Part shown: positions 1 to 9,679 of the stretch, in pieces
How positions within the stretch are numbered: the stretch's first letter is position 1
How the letters are laid out: every line of letters starts with the position of its first letter
Assembly (NCBI GenBank): GCA_944382905.1
Contig: CALWNU010000027.1
Location: forward strand, 1 to 64,000
Direction of reading: 5' to 3'
Origin: an uncultured Clostridia bacterium
GTDB lineage: Bacteria; Bacillota; Clostridia; Oscillospirales; Ruminococcaceae
Length of the DNA stretch: 64,000 bases
Translations under genes and position numbers: made by a program
Notes under the pieces: model-generated
What the model was told of the DNA's origin: nothing
What the model saw: the letters and a program-made list of their open reading frames with translations, nothing else
The model's database searches: none

Positions 1-77
<77 letters not shown>

Positions 78-106
78 ATATCAAATTGGGAACTGATTAC
101 TTTCTT

Positions 107-135
107 ACTATACTCCAGTTTATGCGCTTTGTCAA
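107..135 (-). promoter_or_regulatory. Sigma-A promoter of the tRNA-fMet gene
   Basis: On the minus strand a perfect -35 TTGACA (130-135) is followed after 17 bases by TATAGT (107-112). It sits about 30 bases upstream of the mature tRNA 5' end, as expected for a tRNA gene. Confidence 0.8.
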
Positions 136-204
136 GAGATATTCTTCAAATCCCCATCTTATGGGAGTTTTCCTGTTTTTTTCCCCGATTTGACGTAATT
201 TGTC

Positions 205-233
205 TGGCCAAACCTGTCCGAACTGCGTATACT
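205..233 (+). promoter_or_regulatory. Candidate promoter of the HD-domain gene
   Basis: TATACT at 228-233 is a good -10; the best -35 at 17-base spacing is TGGCCA (205-210), which is poor. It is about 30 bases upstream of the chosen start codon. Confidence 0.4.
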
Positions 234-264
234 AAAAAAAGAATCTACAGAAATGAGGCGCAGT

Positions 265-930
265 ATGGCTTATCTTTCTTTTCAGCAAATCGAAAAAGAC
301 CCTGCCGTGGCAACCTACATCCGCCAAGCGGACGCAGCCTTGAAAGCATACGGCTATACCGAACACTCCTTCCCCCACGTGGCCCGCACTTCTCAGGTCG
401 CCGCCCGCATTCTCACCGATTTCGGCTACCCCCAGCGCCAGGTGGAACTGGCGCAGATCGCCGGTTTTTTACACGATATCGGCAACTGCATCAACCGGGT
501 GGACCACGCGCAAAGCGGCGCCTTGATGGCCTTCCAGCTGCTCACCGCAAAGGGCATGCCGCCGGAGGAAATCGCCCAGGTCATCGCCGCCATTGGCAAT
601 CACGACGAGTCTTCCGCCGTGCCGGTCAGCGCCATCGCCGCGGCGCTGATTTTAGCGGATAAAACAGACGTCCGCCGCTCTCGGGTGCGCAACCAGAACA
701 TCGCTTCCTTTGATATCCACGACCGGGTCAATTATTCGGTGGAAGCGTCCGATTTCTCCTTGAACCCCCAGGACAAAACCATGGCCTTGACCTTGCAGAT
801 TGATACCAACATTTGCCCCGTCATGGAATATTTCGAAATCTTTTTGGGCCGGATGATTCTGTGCAAACGCGCGGCGGATTTCTTTGGATGCCGCTTCCAG
901 CTGATTGTCAACGGCCTTCCTGTGATGTAA
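265..930 (+). CDS. HD-domain metal-dependent phosphohydrolase
   Basis: A 221-residue soluble protein of the HD superfamily, expected to hydrolyse a phosphate ester or nucleotide with a bound divalent metal. The signature is visible as a histidine in HSFPHVART, then the HD pair in GFLHDIGNC about 40 residues later, and a downstream Asp in LADKTDVRRSR. The start at 265 is preferred to the ATG at 253 because GAGG lies six bases before it. Substrate cannot be told from sequence. It is a single gene, followed by its own terminator and convergent with the DUF3006 gene. Confidence 0.85.
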   Translation: MAYLSFQQIEKDPAVATYIRQADAALKAYGYTEHSFPHVARTSQVAARILTDFGYPQRQVELAQIAGFLHDIGNCINRVDHAQSGALMAFQLLTAKGMPPEEIAQVIAAIGNHDESSAVPVSAIAAALILADKTDVRRSRVRNQNIASFDIHDRVNYSVEASDFSLNPQDKTMALTLQIDTNICPVMEYFEIFLGRMILCKRAADFFGCRFQLIVNGLPVM

Positions 931-935
931 TCCCT

Positions 936-962
936 GCCGCCGGAATCCGGCGGCTTTTTGTT
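936..962 (+). terminator. Rho-independent terminator of the HD gene
   Basis: GCCGCCGG and CCGGCGGC form a perfect short-looped stem followed by a run of five T on the plus strand, six bases after the stop codon. Confidence 0.85.
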
Positions 963-977
963 TCGGGGATGTTAAGT

Positions 978-1220
978 TCAATTGCGTCTTCCCGCATCCG
1001 GCGAAGCGCCAAACAGCGCCCGGAATCGGCCGGCAATCTGCTTTCTGCGCTGCTTTGTCTGTTCTGGATCAATCCGCCATTCCCCGTCTTTTTGGACCAG
1101 GCAGTCCCCTTCCCGCACCCCGGCGGGCAGTTGGGACAGGGCCAAAGTAGTCATGGACCCATCCGGTTTTTCGCAAACCGCCCAGCCCTCTTCCATCCGG
1201 TCGACAATCCAGGGTTTCAT
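978..1220 (-). CDS. DUF3006 domain protein
   Basis: An 80-residue protein matching the small DUF3006 family: it opens with WIVDRMEEGWAVCE, the typical 'drfEg..Avce' strand pattern, followed by an LPAGVREGD segment and a basic tail. DUF3006 proteins are regularly encoded next to or fused to secreted metallo-beta-lactamase-fold proteins, and here the start overlaps the stop of such a gene by ATGA, so the two are translationally coupled. Function is unknown; a small beta-rich partner or accessory of the hydrolase is inferred. It is the last gene of a three-gene operon with ygiQ. Confidence 0.85.
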   Translation of the reverse strand: MKPWIVDRMEEGWAVCEKPDGSMTTLALSQLPAGVREGDCLVQKDGEWRIDPEQTKQRRKQIAGRFRALFGASPDAGRRN

Positions 1221-2200
1221 TGCGCGCCTCCTGTTTCCGTCTGCACAGCGATGGACTGCCCGTCGCTTGTGAGCACCACCGTGCCGTCTTGGTCGGTGCG
1301 ATACACCGTGACCGCCCTTTGCGACAAGCGGTCCAGCACCTCCCGGTGTGGATGGCCATAGTCGTTGCCCTGTCCGCAGGAAATCACCGCGATTGACGGG
1401 GATACCGCATCCAGAAACGCCCCGCTCGAAGACGTATTGCTGCCGTGATGGCCGGCCTTCAGCACCTGCGCCTTCACCTGTGCCGCGCTGTCTAGCAAAG
1501 CTTCTTCCACCGGCTCTTCCGCATCCCCGCAGAACAAAAAGGAATTGGCGCCGCAATCCAGCCGGCACACCACCGAAACATTATTCAAATCCTCTTCGGG
1601 TTCCAGCGGGGCCAGTACCGTCAGGCAAACCCCTTCCGCCAGCGGATACTCCATCCCAGCCGACGCCGCCGTGACCGGGATCTGCTGTTGTTCCACCGAT
1701 TCCACCAGCCGCTGAAAAACCGCCGTTGTGGGGACCATTTCGTCCGGCAGATCCGGCATCAGAATTTCCTCCACAGGGAATTGTTCGATCACGTCGGGCA
1801 GGCCGCCAATATGGTCGGAATGGGGATGGGTGGCAATCACCAGATCCAGTTGCTGCACCCCGGCGGCTTTCAGGTATTCGCATACCTTTTGCCCCTGGTC
1901 GCGCTCTCCGGCGTCGATCAGCACCGCGGCCTCACCCGCTTGAATCAGGACGCTGTCCCCCTGCCCCACATCGATAAAATGGACCGCCGCGACCTCTTCC
2001 CCAGTGAGTTGGGCCACCGGCTGGTACGGCTGGGTGAATTCGCCCAACCAGCCTGGCAGGTCGATGGAAAGATACCCGTTTTCCCCCAAAACGGCCGCGC
2101 CCAGCAAAACCGCCGCCAACACGGCCGCCGTATACAGCAGACGGACCTTTTTCCCAGCGAAACGGATCCGCTTTTGAATACTCCTGCTGACTTTTCTCAT
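1217..2200 (-). CDS. Secreted or membrane-anchored ComEC-type metallo-beta-lactamase-fold hydrolase
   Basis: A 327-residue protein with one N-terminal membrane segment (about residues 20-40) and an extracellular metallo-beta-lactamase domain of the ComEC C-terminal type. The domain begins with VHFIDVGQGDSVLI and has the metal motif HPHSDHIGG near residue 125, an Asp in FCGDAEE and a late His in KAGHHGSN, so the binuclear site looks intact. Such proteins are thought to act as extracytoplasmic phosphodiesterases or nucleases. It overlaps ygiQ upstream and DUF3006 downstream by four bases each. It may supply the active domain that the ComEC protein at 20467 seems to lack (inference). Confidence 0.88.
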   Translation of the reverse strand: MRKVSRSIQKRIRFAGKKVRLLYTAAVLAAVLLGAAVLGENGYLSIDLPGWLGEFTQPYQPVAQLTGEEVAAVHFIDVGQGDSVLIQAGEAAVLIDAGERDQGQKVCEYLKAAGVQQLDLVIATHPHSDHIGGLPDVIEQFPVEEILMPDLPDEMVPTTAVFQRLVESVEQQQIPVTAASAGMEYPLAEGVCLTVLAPLEPEEDLNNVSVVCRLDCGANSFLFCGDAEEPVEEALLDSAAQVKAQVLKAGHHGSNTSSSGAFLDAVSPSIAVISCGQGNDYGHPHREVLDRLSQRAVTVYRTDQDGTVVLTSDGQSIAVQTETGGAQ

Positions 2201-4107
2201 CTACGTGTTTTCCTCCCCTCCCGCGCCTTTGCCGCAGCGGGCTTTTTCTTTTCTGCCCGCCGCTTTGGAGTTGCCTTTCCCCTGCTGGGCGCTTCCTTTT
2301 TCTCCCGCCGGTCTGCGCTGCCGCCTGGCACTAAACAATCCGGCCCGCTGCCAATCAAATCTTCCCGCCCCGCCAGCTTCAGCGCCTGGACCACCTGAGG
2401 GCGCAGCTGGGGCAGATAATACTGCAGCAGCGCCCGCTGCAAGGCTTTTTCCTCCGGGCTTTTGGGGACAAAAACCGGCTTCCCGCTCAGCGGGTCGATC
2501 CCGGTGTAGTACATGCAGGTGGACACCGTCCCCGGGGTGGGGTAAAAATCCTGCACCTGCTCTGGGCGGATATGGTTTCTTTTTAAATATACGGCCAGCT
2601 GCACAGCGTCTTTTAACGTGGAACCCGGATGGGAAGACATCAAATACGGGATCAAGTACTGTTCTTTGCCCGCCTGTTTGGTCAGCCGGTAAAATTCCTT
2701 GGCGAACCGGTTAAAGGTCTCGATATGCGGTTTTCCCATACGGTCCAGCACTGCGGCGGAGCAATGTTCCGGCGCCACCTTCAGCTGCCCGCTGACATGG
2801 TACGTCACCAATTCCCGGAAAAACGACGGGTCCGGATCTTCCAGCAGATAGTCAAACCGGATCCCCGATCGGATAAACACCCGTTTGACCCCCGGCAGCG
2901 CCCGCAGTTTTCGAAGCAAATCCAAATATTCCCGATGATCCGCCTGCAAATTTTTGCAAGGGGAGGGCGCCAGGCATTTCCGGCCCCGGCACAGGCCGTG
3001 GGACAGCTGCTGCTGGCAGGATGGCTTGCGGAAATTGGCGGTAGGCCCTCCCACATCGTGGATATAGCCTTTAAAGCGGGGGCTTTGGATCATTTGCCGC
3101 GCTTCCGCCAAGACCGATTCTTCGCTGCGGCAGGTGACCCGCCGGCCCTGATGGGTGGCGATGGAACAAAAATTACACGCGCCAAAGCATCCCCGGTTGT
3201 GCATGATGGAAAATTCCACCTCCTGGATGGCCGGCACCCCGCCGCGGGCCTCGTACGCCGGATGGTAGTACCGGGCGAACGGCAACGACCACACCCAGTC
3301 CATCTCTTCCTGTTCCAGCGGCGGCATGGGGGGATTTTGCACCAAAAAGCGCTGCCCATGCTTTTGGATCACGGTTTTTCCATATACGGCGTCGTGTTCT
3401 TCGTACTGGATTTGAAACGCCCTGGCATACGCCTGCTTGTCCTGGGCGACCTTTTCATAGGATGCGCAGGACACCGCCCCCGCCACCGCCGGCGCAGTGT
3501 CGGTTAGATAACAGGTCCCCCGGATATCGGTCAGCGCCGAAACCGGTTCCCCCGCTGCCAGCCGGCGGGCGATTTGGATGGTCTGGTTCTCGCCCATGCC
3601 GTAAGACAGCAGGTCCGCCCCCGCGTCTACCAGCACCGATGGGCGCACCGCGTCATCCCAGTAATCGTAGTGGGCAAACCGGCGCAAAGACGCCTCCAAC
3701 CCGCCGATGATCACCGGGACCTGCGGGCAGAGCTTTTTGAGCTGGCGGCTGTAGACAATCGTCGGCCGGTCGGGACGGAATCCCGCTTTCCCACCGGGAC
3801 TGTACGCATCGTCGCTGCGGCGGCGCTTTGCCACCGTGTAGTGGGCGACCATGGAATCAATGTTGCCGCCGGAGACAAAAAACGCCAGGCGCGGCACGCC
3901 CAGCGCCAGGAAGCTCTCCTCCCGGCGCCAATCCGGCTGGGGCAGTACCCCTACCCGGAACCCCTGGGATTCCAGCACCCGGGCGATAATGGCCGCGCCA
4001 AAACTAGGATGATCCACATAGGCGTCCGCCGATACCAGCACAAAATCCAGCTGGTCCCATCCTCTTTCTTTCATTTCCTGCTTGCTGATCGGTAAAAACG
4101 GATTCAT
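2197..4107 (-). CDS. YgiQ family radical SAM protein
   Basis: A 636-residue member of the YgiQ/UPF0313 family. It has an N-terminal cobalamin-binding-like region (residues about 1-200, with the family sequence LVSADAYVDHPSFG) and a radical SAM core whose iron-sulfur ligands are visible as CFGACNFC near residue 305. The C-terminal tail is rich in Lys, Arg and Ala, as in other family members. The reaction is not established; the protein is cytoplasmic. Its start follows a GGAAGGAAAAGGGA ribosome-binding region. Its stop overlaps the next gene, the secreted hydrolase, by ATGA. Confidence 0.9.
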   Translation of the reverse strand: MNPFLPISKQEMKERGWDQLDFVLVSADAYVDHPSFGAAIIARVLESQGFRVGVLPQPDWRREESFLALGVPRLAFFVSGGNIDSMVAHYTVAKRRRSDDAYSPGGKAGFRPDRPTIVYSRQLKKLCPQVPVIIGGLEASLRRFAHYDYWDDAVRPSVLVDAGADLLSYGMGENQTIQIARRLAAGEPVSALTDIRGTCYLTDTAPAVAGAVSCASYEKVAQDKQAYARAFQIQYEEHDAVYGKTVIQKHGQRFLVQNPPMPPLEQEEMDWVWSLPFARYYHPAYEARGGVPAIQEVEFSIMHNRGCFGACNFCSIATHQGRRVTCRSEESVLAEARQMIQSPRFKGYIHDVGGPTANFRKPSCQQQLSHGLCRGRKCLAPSPCKNLQADHREYLDLLRKLRALPGVKRVFIRSGIRFDYLLEDPDPSFFRELVTYHVSGQLKVAPEHCSAAVLDRMGKPHIETFNRFAKEFYRLTKQAGKEQYLIPYLMSSHPGSTLKDAVQLAVYLKRNHIRPEQVQDFYPTPGTVSTCMYYTGIDPLSGKPVFVPKSPEEKALQRALLQYYLPQLRPQVVQALKLAGREDLIGSGPDCLVPGGSADRREKKEAPSRGKATPKRRAEKKKPAAAKAREGRKTRR

Positions 4108-4143
4108 TCCCTTTTCCTTCCACCGGGTGCTTCCCGGAACAAA

Positions 4144-4186
4144 GCGCCGCTTTTGGCATACCCTGTCAAAAGCGGCGCGTTTTTTT
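4144..4186. terminator. 12-bp inverted repeat between ftsK and ygiQ
   Basis: GCGCCGCTTTTG (4144-4155) and its exact complement (4167-4178) form a 12-bp stem with an 11-base loop. The T-run (seven T) lies on the plus-strand side, while both neighbouring genes are on the minus strand; on the minus strand only a weak CUUUGUUCC follows the stem. It probably still ends or attenuates ftsK transcription, but its polarity is the reverse of what one expects. Confidence 0.55.
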
Positions 4187-4216
4187 GCATCTGGTTTTCG
4201 GACTTTGCGCCGCCGT

Positions 4217-6739
4217 TTATTCCTGTTCCGGCGCCGAGCCGTCCGCCTGCATTTTCATTTCGATCCACTGCTGGCGGGTGATCAGCACCTGCCGGGGCTT
4301 GCTGCCCTCATACGGCCCAACAATCCCGCGGGACTCCATCTCGTCGACGATGCGCGCCGCCCGGGCATAGCCTAACTTGAGCTTTCGCTGCAACAGCGAG
4401 GTCGACGCCTGTCCGGTTTCCACCACGCACTCGATGGCCGCCGGCAACATTTCGTCCTCCGCATCGAACCCGCCGCCGTTTCCGCCGCCGGACTTCTCTG
4501 CCGCGGCCGCCTGCCGCTCAATCTCTTCCAGGATCTGGTCGTCATAATCGGCGGTCTGGGACCCTTTGATAAAGGAAACGACCTTCTCTACCTCTTTGTC
4601 GCTGACAAAGCAGCCCTGGATCCGGGTGGGTTTGGCCGCGCCCACCGGGAAAAAGAGCATGTCCCCTTTCCCCAACAGCTTTTCTGCGCCGCCGGAATCC
4701 AAAATCGTCCGGGAATCCACCTGGGAGGATACGGCGAACGCAATTCGGCTGGGGATATTGGCCTTGATCACGCCGGTGATCACATCCACCGACGGGCGCT
4801 GGGTGGCGATCACCAAATGCATCCCCGCAGCGCGCGCCATCTGGGCCAGCCGGCAAATGGCGTCTTCCACTTCGTTTTGCGCGGCGATCATCAAGTCGGC
4901 CAGCTCGTCTATAATAATGACAATCTGGGGCATTTTCGCTAAATTGCGGTCCGGCTGTTCTTCCGCCAAACGGTTATAGCCGTTGATATCCCGCACGCTG
5001 TTGTCTGCAAATAATTTATACCGGCCCAGCATTTCGCTGACCGCCCAGTTCAGCGCGCCGGCGGCCTTTCTCGGGTCGGTCACCACCGGCACCAGCAGGT
5101 GGGGGATCCCGTTGTATACGCCCAGCTCCACCACCTTGGGATCCACCATCAAAAGGCGGACTTCCTCCGGCGACGCCTTATACAGGATACTCATGATAAT
5201 GGAATTGATGCACACCGACTTTCCGGACCCGGTGGCGCCGGCAATGAGCATATGGGGCATCTTGGCAATATCCGCCACGCAGACGCTGCCGCCGATGTCT
5301 TTGCCCAGGCACATGGTGACCTTGCTTTTTGCCTGCCGGAACGCATCCGAATCAATGATATCCCGGATGGGCACCACGCTGGTCTGACGGTTGGGCACTT
5401 CGATGCCCACCGCCGCTTTGTTGGGGATGGGCGCCTCGATCCGAACGCCGCTGGTGGCCAGATTCAAGGCGATGTCGTCGGCCAGGTTGGTAATCTTGCT
5501 GATCTTGACCCCTGCCGACGGCTGCAATTCATACCGGGTCACCGCAGGGCCACGGGCAATATCGATAATCCTGGTCTGCACGCCAAAGCTGGCCAGCGTG
5601 TCCACCAGCAGCTGGGCGTTTGCCTTGAGTTCCTCGCTCAAATCCTGCCCGGCAGGGCTGTCCCCTTCCTGAAGCAGGTACACCGGCGGGAAAATATAAC
5701 TTTCGGTCGCCTGCAGTTCTTTGGCGGCTTGTGCTTGTGCAGGATCCTGCAAGGTTTCCTCCGCTTGGTCCAATTCTGCCGCCGGTTCGCCGGCATTGCC
5801 ATCCTGCGCCGGCTGGGCCGCATCCGGTGCAGACCCGGAGGCGGGCATCATGCTTTTGGCAATCTTGCCGACCAGATCATCCAGCTGCGGCGCAGGCTCC
5901 TTGGCCGGCGTCTGTTCCGCCGGCGCGGGCGCAGGCTGGGCCGGTTCTATCCCCGACGCCGCCCGGATCAGCTTTTCCTTGGCCCGCTGGACCGTCTGCT
6001 TGGCCTCTTCCGACTGTTCTTCCACCCGGACCGGATGCGCCGGCAAAGGCTCATCGTCCAGCGGCACGTCGATGTTAAATGTCGGGCGGCGGCGTTCTTC
6101 CACCCGTTCCACATAGGTTTCCCCTATTTTCTTCACCGGCCGGTAGGCCGACCGGATCAGATCCAGCAGCGTGGCGCCGGTAATCAGCATGACAAAGGTG
6201 AAAATCAGCAGTAAAATCGTCACTGCCGCCGCCGTCTTGCCAAACGACAGCAGCGGAATCCCGATCAAACCCGCCGCCAGGCCGCCGCCTTTGAGCTGGG
6301 TGCCGCTTTCATATAAATAAGCGGCTTTTTCCACAAAATTTTCCCCTTCCAGCGGCGTTTTGGAAAAAATCTGGGCTGCGCCGCAGATCAGCGCCACCAG
6401 CACGAACGTCTGCCAGACTTTATGCCCCAACGCACCCACCGGCTTGTCCAGGGCGGCCAGCACCGCAATATAAATCAGCGCAGGCGCAATCAAATAGGCG
6501 CACCAGCCGAACAGGCCAAAGCAAAAGGTATGTAGCCAATGCCAGAACCCCTGTCCCTGGATCAGCGCAACCGCCAAAAAGAAAATGCCGGCGGCAAACA
6601 AAATCACCGCCCAAAGCTGCCTGCGGGACCGTGCCAGCTCTTCGGCCCGCCGCTTTTCCGCCGCCGTCTGCCGGCCGCTCCCTTTTTTCCCGGCGGAAGA
6701 TTTCTTTTTTGCCGCCGTCGTCTTTCTCTGTGCCGCCAC
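4217..6739 (-). CDS. ftsK: DNA translocase FtsK/SpoIIIE
   Basis: An 840-residue hexameric DNA pump that clears chromosome from the division or sporulation septum. Visible in order: a Lys/Ala-rich N-terminus, four or so membrane helices (about 40-200), an acidic Pro/Ala/Gln linker, the ATPase motor with Walker A GATGSGKS (about residue 500) and Walker [12 protein letters not shown] (about 605), and a C-terminal gamma winged helix ([20 protein letters not shown]) that reads orienting sequences. It starts with GTG, preceded by GGGGGG at nine bases. The tepA and ylzJ-like genes nearby are the same neighbours as B. subtilis spoIIIE. Whether this copy serves division, sporulation or both cannot be told. 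Confidence 0.95.
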   Translation of the reverse strand: MAAQRKTTAAKKKSSAGKKGSGRQTAAEKRRAEELARSRRQLWAVILFAAGIFFLAVALIQGQGFWHWLHTFCFGLFGWCAYLIAPALIYIAVLAALDKPVGALGHKVWQTFVLVALICGAAQIFSKTPLEGENFVEKAAYLYESGTQLKGGGLAAGLIGIPLLSFGKTAAAVTILLLIFTFVMLITGATLLDLIRSAYRPVKKIGETYVERVEERRRPTFNIDVPLDDEPLPAHPVRVEEQSEEAKQTVQRAKEKLIRAASGIEPAQPAPAPAEQTPAKEPAPQLDDLVGKIAKSMMPASGSAPDAAQPAQDGNAGEPAAELDQAEETLQDPAQAQAAKELQATESYIFPPVYLLQEGDSPAGQDLSEELKANAQLLVDTLASFGVQTRIIDIARGPAVTRYELQPSAGVKISKITNLADDIALNLATSGVRIEAPIPNKAAVGIEVPNRQTSVVPIRDIIDSDAFRQAKSKVTMCLGKDIGGSVCVADIAKMPHMLIAGATGSGKSVCINSIIMSILYKASPEEVRLLMVDPKVVELGVYNGIPHLLVPVVTDPRKAAGALNWAVSEMLGRYKLFADNSVRDINGYNRLAEEQPDRNLAKMPQIVIIIDELADLMIAAQNEVEDAICRLAQMARAAGMHLVIATQRPSVDVITGVIKANIPSRIAFAVSSQVDSRTILDSGGAEKLLGKGDMLFFPVGAAKPTRIQGCFVSDKEVEKVVSFIKGSQTADYDDQILEEIERQAAAAEKSGGGNGGGFDAEDEMLPAAIECVVETGQASTSLLQRKLKLGYARAARIVDEMESRGIVGPYEGSKPRQVLITRQQWIEMKMQADGSAPEQE

Positions 6740-6778
6740 GGATGCCGTCCCCCCAAATCAAATTTTTCTCTTTCTTGG

Positions 6779-7624
6779 CTAGTGGATGAATTTCTCTACC
6801 ATTCCGATGACTACCGTCGCCGTGCCCAATACCGCCGTGTACCAGGTAAACACCTTAAAATTGCCCGACCGCGCCAACCAGCGTACCAATTTAATCGCCA
6901 GAAAGCCGACCACCGCCGCTACGACCATGCCCGCCAGCATGGGCGCCACCTGCATATCCGTTCCCGCCTCCAGCGCGTCCTTCACTTCGAAAATATTGGC
7001 GCCAAGTACTGCCGGAACGCCCAAAATAAAGGAAAACGACACGGCAAATTCCCGGTTCAGCCCGGCGAAAATCCCCGCCGAGATGGTAGATCCGGAACGA
7101 GAAAGGCCCGGCAGCGGCGCGATTCCCTGCATAGTGCCTACCAAGAGCGCGTCGCGCACCCGCATGTTGGAAGCGTCCTTTTTGCCCGGCACCAGGTGGT
7201 CCGCCAGATACAGCAGCCCCGCCGTGGCCAAAAAGCAAAGTCCCTCTACAATGATGTCTGAATCGGTGGACAAGGACGTGTACCAATCCCGCAGGAAAAA
7301 GAACACCAGCAGCGGCAATAGTCCGACAAAAAGCATAAAGATCATGCGCCGGCTGGGATTCTGGGTGCGGAAGGTAAATTTCCCCGTGAACAGATCCCCG
7401 ATCATGCGGAAAAATTCCACGATCATCCCCCAAATGGTATCCCAAAAAGCGATGCACACCGCCACCAGCGTCCCCAGATGCAGCAGGATGGAAAACAGCC
7501 CCGCCGCTTCGCCCGACTGGTCGGTAAAATGCTGATACAACGAAAGGTGCCCTGAGCTGGAAACCGGCAGAAACTCGGTCAGCCCCTGGATAATCCCTTG
7601 TAAAATTGCGTCCCAAAAACTCAT
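6779..7624 (-). CDS. uppP: Undecaprenyl-diphosphatase (BacA/UppP)
   Basis: A 281-residue polytopic membrane enzyme that recycles undecaprenyl pyrophosphate to the monophosphate carrier for peptidoglycan and teichoic-acid synthesis. The two catalytic signatures are present: QGLTEFLPVSSSGH near residue 15 and GLSRSGSTISAG near residue 175, supplying the Glu, Ser and Arg residues. The start at 7624 is chosen over one five codons upstream because GGGAGGGG lies just before it. It sits between the ylzJ-like gene and ftsK on the same strand. Confidence 0.95.
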   Translation of the reverse strand: MSFWDAILQGIIQGLTEFLPVSSSGHLSLYQHFTDQSGEAAGLFSILLHLGTLVAVCIAFWDTIWGMIVEFFRMIGDLFTGKFTFRTQNPSRRMIFMLFVGLLPLLVFFFLRDWYTSLSTDSDIIVEGLCFLATAGLLYLADHLVPGKKDASNMRVRDALLVGTMQGIAPLPGLSRSGSTISAGIFAGLNREFAVSFSFILGVPAVLGANIFEVKDALEAGTDMQVAPMLAGMVVAAVVGFLAIKLVRWLARSGNFKVFTWYTAVLGTATVVIGMVEKFIH

Positions 7625-7690
7625 AATGTCCCCTCCCAAATATACCGCGGGCAGATGTTTGCCCGTGTGTTCTGATGTTTTTTCTGCGAA

Positions 7691-7708
7691 ACGGCCAAGG
7701 ATGGCCGC
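7691..7708 (-). terminator. Weak hairpin after the ylzJ-like gene
   Basis: CGGCCA/TGGCCG form a six-bp stem with a four-base loop immediately after the ylzJ-like stop; only UUUCG follows on the minus strand, so termination would be weak and read-through into uppP is possible. Confidence 0.35.
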
Positions 7709-7918
7709 TTATGGTGTTTCCCGGGCCGGGCAGATCCCCCCGGGCTGATACCGCGGATCTAGATACATCGCCGGGTCGGTAGAGACCAGGCGGGTAACCG
7801 AAAGGCCGTTTTCCCCCATCACCCCTTCGACAAACCCGCCCGGGACCTGCTGCCAGATCCGCGGCGGGTCGTTGCGCTGCATCATTTCCAGCGGGTCCAG
7901 AATGGAATGGATGATCAT
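7709..7918 (-). CDS. YlzJ-like small protein
   Basis: A 69-residue soluble protein resembling the YlzJ-like family, which in bacilli is encoded directly after tepA and before spoIIIE. The family pattern of a short hydrophobic start ([12 protein letters not shown]), a central [20 protein letters not shown] segment and a Pro-rich end is seen. Its start overlaps the tepA stop by ATGA. No biochemical role is known; the conserved gene order suggests a partner of TepA (inference). Confidence 0.8.
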   Translation of the reverse strand: MIIHSILDPLEMMQRNDPPRIWQQVPGGFVEGVMGENGLSVTRLVSTDPAMYLDPRYQPGGICPARETP

Positions 7919-8628
7919 TGCGCTTCCTCCTCCGCCGGCTGCCGGCTAGGCGTTTGCTCCCTTTCTTCAATCATCTGGGTCAGCTTCTGCACCGCTTGCG
8001 CCAGCCCGCCCAACTCGTCAATGAGCCCTTCTTCCACCGCCTGTTCGCCGTCCAGCACCGTGCCCACGTCCATGACCAGCTCACCGGTATTCATCATCAG
8101 CTGCCGAAAGCGCTGGGCGCTGACGCCGGAATTTTCCGTCACAAACCGGACGATGCGCTCCTGCATCTTGTCAAAATACGACAGGGTCTGCGGCACCCCC
8201 AGCACCAGCCCGCTCATCCGCACCGGATGGATGGTCATGGTTGCCGACGGCGCGATAAAGGAGTACCGGGCGCTGCAGGCCAGCGGCACCCCGATGGAAT
8301 GGCCCCCGCCCAACACCAGCGAGACCACCGGCGTTTCCATGGTGGAAATCAGCTCTGCAATGGCAAGGCCCGCTTCCACATCCCCGCCTACGGTATTCAA
8401 AATGACAATCAGCCCTTCGATCTCCGGGTCCTGCTCGATGGCCACCAGCTGCGGGATCACATGCTCGTATTTTGTGGTCTTGTTCTGGGCGGGCAGGATA
8501 TAATGCCCTTCGATCTGGCCGATCACCGTCAGGCAATGGATGACATGCTTGCCGTGGGTCTGGGTAGTGACCGATCCGCTTTGCAAAATTTGGCTTTGCT
8601 GTTCGTTTTGTTCTTTTTCTTGTGCCAT
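7915..8628 (-). CDS. tepA: ClpP-like serine protease, TepA family
   Basis: A 237-residue ClpP-fold protein of the TepA (translocation-enhancing) family. The nucleophile elbow is [11 protein letters not shown] (about residue 110) and the histidine is in TMTIHPVRM, so the Ser-His pair is present; a C-terminal Glu/Gln-rich tail follows. In bacilli this protein is linked to secretion or turnover of small proteins. The start at 8628 is preceded by GGGGGAAGAG; a longer reading frame to 8721 is excluded because the promoter lies at 8695-8723. It is the first gene of the tepA-ylzJ pair. Confidence 0.9.
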   Translation of the reverse strand: MAQEKEQNEQQSQILQSGSVTTQTHGKHVIHCLTVIGQIEGHYILPAQNKTTKYEHVIPQLVAIEQDPEIEGLIVILNTVGGDVEAGLAIAELISTMETPVVSLVLGGGHSIGVPLACSARYSFIAPSATMTIHPVRMSGLVLGVPQTLSYFDKMQERIVRFVTENSGVSAQRFRQLMMNTGELVMDVGTVLDGEQAVEEGLIDELGGLAQAVQKLTQMIEEREQTPSRQPAEEEAQ

Positions 8629-8694
8629 GGCTCTTCCCCCCGGTTTTTTCCCTATTATGCCCGGAAGGGAAAGCGCTATCCCATACACGGTTTT

Positions 8695-8723
8695 ATTATA
8701 CCAAAAACAAAATTGTTGCACAA
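8695..8723 (-). promoter_or_regulatory. Promoter of tepA-ylzJ
   Basis: Minus strand: TTGTGC (8718-8723), 17 bases, TATAAT (8695-8700) with an upstream TGG giving an extended -10. Placing transcription start near 8688 fixes the tepA start at 8628. Confidence 0.75.
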
Positions 8724-8842
8724 CCGAAAAAAGTCAAAAAAACCAAGCGAGGCCCGCCTTCCCAGCGGGGAAATCGCGCCTGCTGTATGGAATTTCCCGG
8801 ATAGGGGCATGCTGTTTTCGGGAAGAAACGGAGGGCGATGTC

Positions 8843-9586
8843 ATGCAAAAAAACAACCGCGTCTGGTTTCTGGACGAGGCCAGGGGCCTTTTGATTCTGT
8901 TGATGGTATTGCATCACGGCGCTTACGACGCGGCCTATCTGCTGGGGTGGCCGCTGACCTTTCTGTCGACGGGATGGTTTGGCGTCATCCGTTCTTGTTG
9001 TGCCGGCGGGTTCGTACTGATCTGCGGCTGCGCATGCCGCCTGTCCCGCAGCAACCTACGCCGCGGCGTCCGGTGCCTGATTCTGGCGGCGGGGCTGTCC
9101 TTTGCAACCGCCTGGCTGGTCCCTGCCCAGCGGATTCGCTTTGGCGTGCTGCATCTGTTGGGATGCGGCATGGTGCTGTTCGCCTTGCTGCAGCCGCTTT
9201 TGGACCGGATCCATCCGGCGGCGGGCGCCATCGCGGGATTTTGCCTGTGCTTTCTCACGGCGAAGGCGCCTTCCGGCTTTTTGGGCATCGGTCCGCTGCG
9301 GCTGGCTCTGCCCGGGAGCTGGTATCGCAATGCATTTACCGCCGCGCTGGGATTTCCTCCCGCGGGGTATTTTTCCGCCGACTATTTCCCGCTGGTCCCG
9401 TGGCTGTTTTTGCTTTTGGCCGGCTCCTTTCTGGGGGTCTGGCTGCGGCTGAGGCAGGGCCCCCCATGGATGTACCGGCTGCACGCGCCCTTTCTGGCAG
9501 CGGCAGGCCAGAGGTCGTTGTGGATTTACCTGCTGCACCAGCCTGCGTGGTACGCGGTATTTTGGCTGATCTCCCGCTTTTTTTAG
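8843..9586 (+). CDS. DUF1624 (heparan-alpha-glucosaminide acetyltransferase-like) membrane protein, copy 1
   Basis: A 247-residue polytopic membrane protein of the DUF1624 family, related to the acyltransferase-3/HGSNAT fold, thought to move acetyl groups across the membrane onto sugars. It opens with the family hallmark FLDEARGLLILLMVLHHGAYD, where a His-Asp pair sits in the first helix, and shows about six to seven hydrophobic helices with an LLHQPAW motif near the end. The start follows GGAGGG. It is directly followed by a paralogue; the two share the segments SRSNLRRG and GVLHLLGC. Substrate unknown. Confidence 0.85.
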   Translation: MQKNNRVWFLDEARGLLILLMVLHHGAYDAAYLLGWPLTFLSTGWFGVIRSCCAGGFVLICGCACRLSRSNLRRGVRCLILAAGLSFATAWLVPAQRIRFGVLHLLGCGMVLFALLQPLLDRIHPAAGAIAGFCLCFLTAKAPSGFLGIGPLRLALPGSWYRNAFTAALGFPPAGYFSADYFPLVPWLFLLLAGSFLGVWLRLRQGPPWMYRLHAPFLAAAGQRSLWIYLLHQPAWYAVFWLISRFF

Positions 9587-9679
9587 TCTTTACAAATCTA
9601 GCGGACTGGGGTATCCTGAAAAGCGTTCTGAAACAATCCAACCGCAGGCCAATGGCGGCCTGGAAAGGAGCGCTTGCCT

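Noticed and set aside
5099..6214. 371-codon frame antisense to ftsK
   Set aside because: Composition rich in Arg, His and Gly is typical of a shadow frame; ftsK on the other strand is certain.
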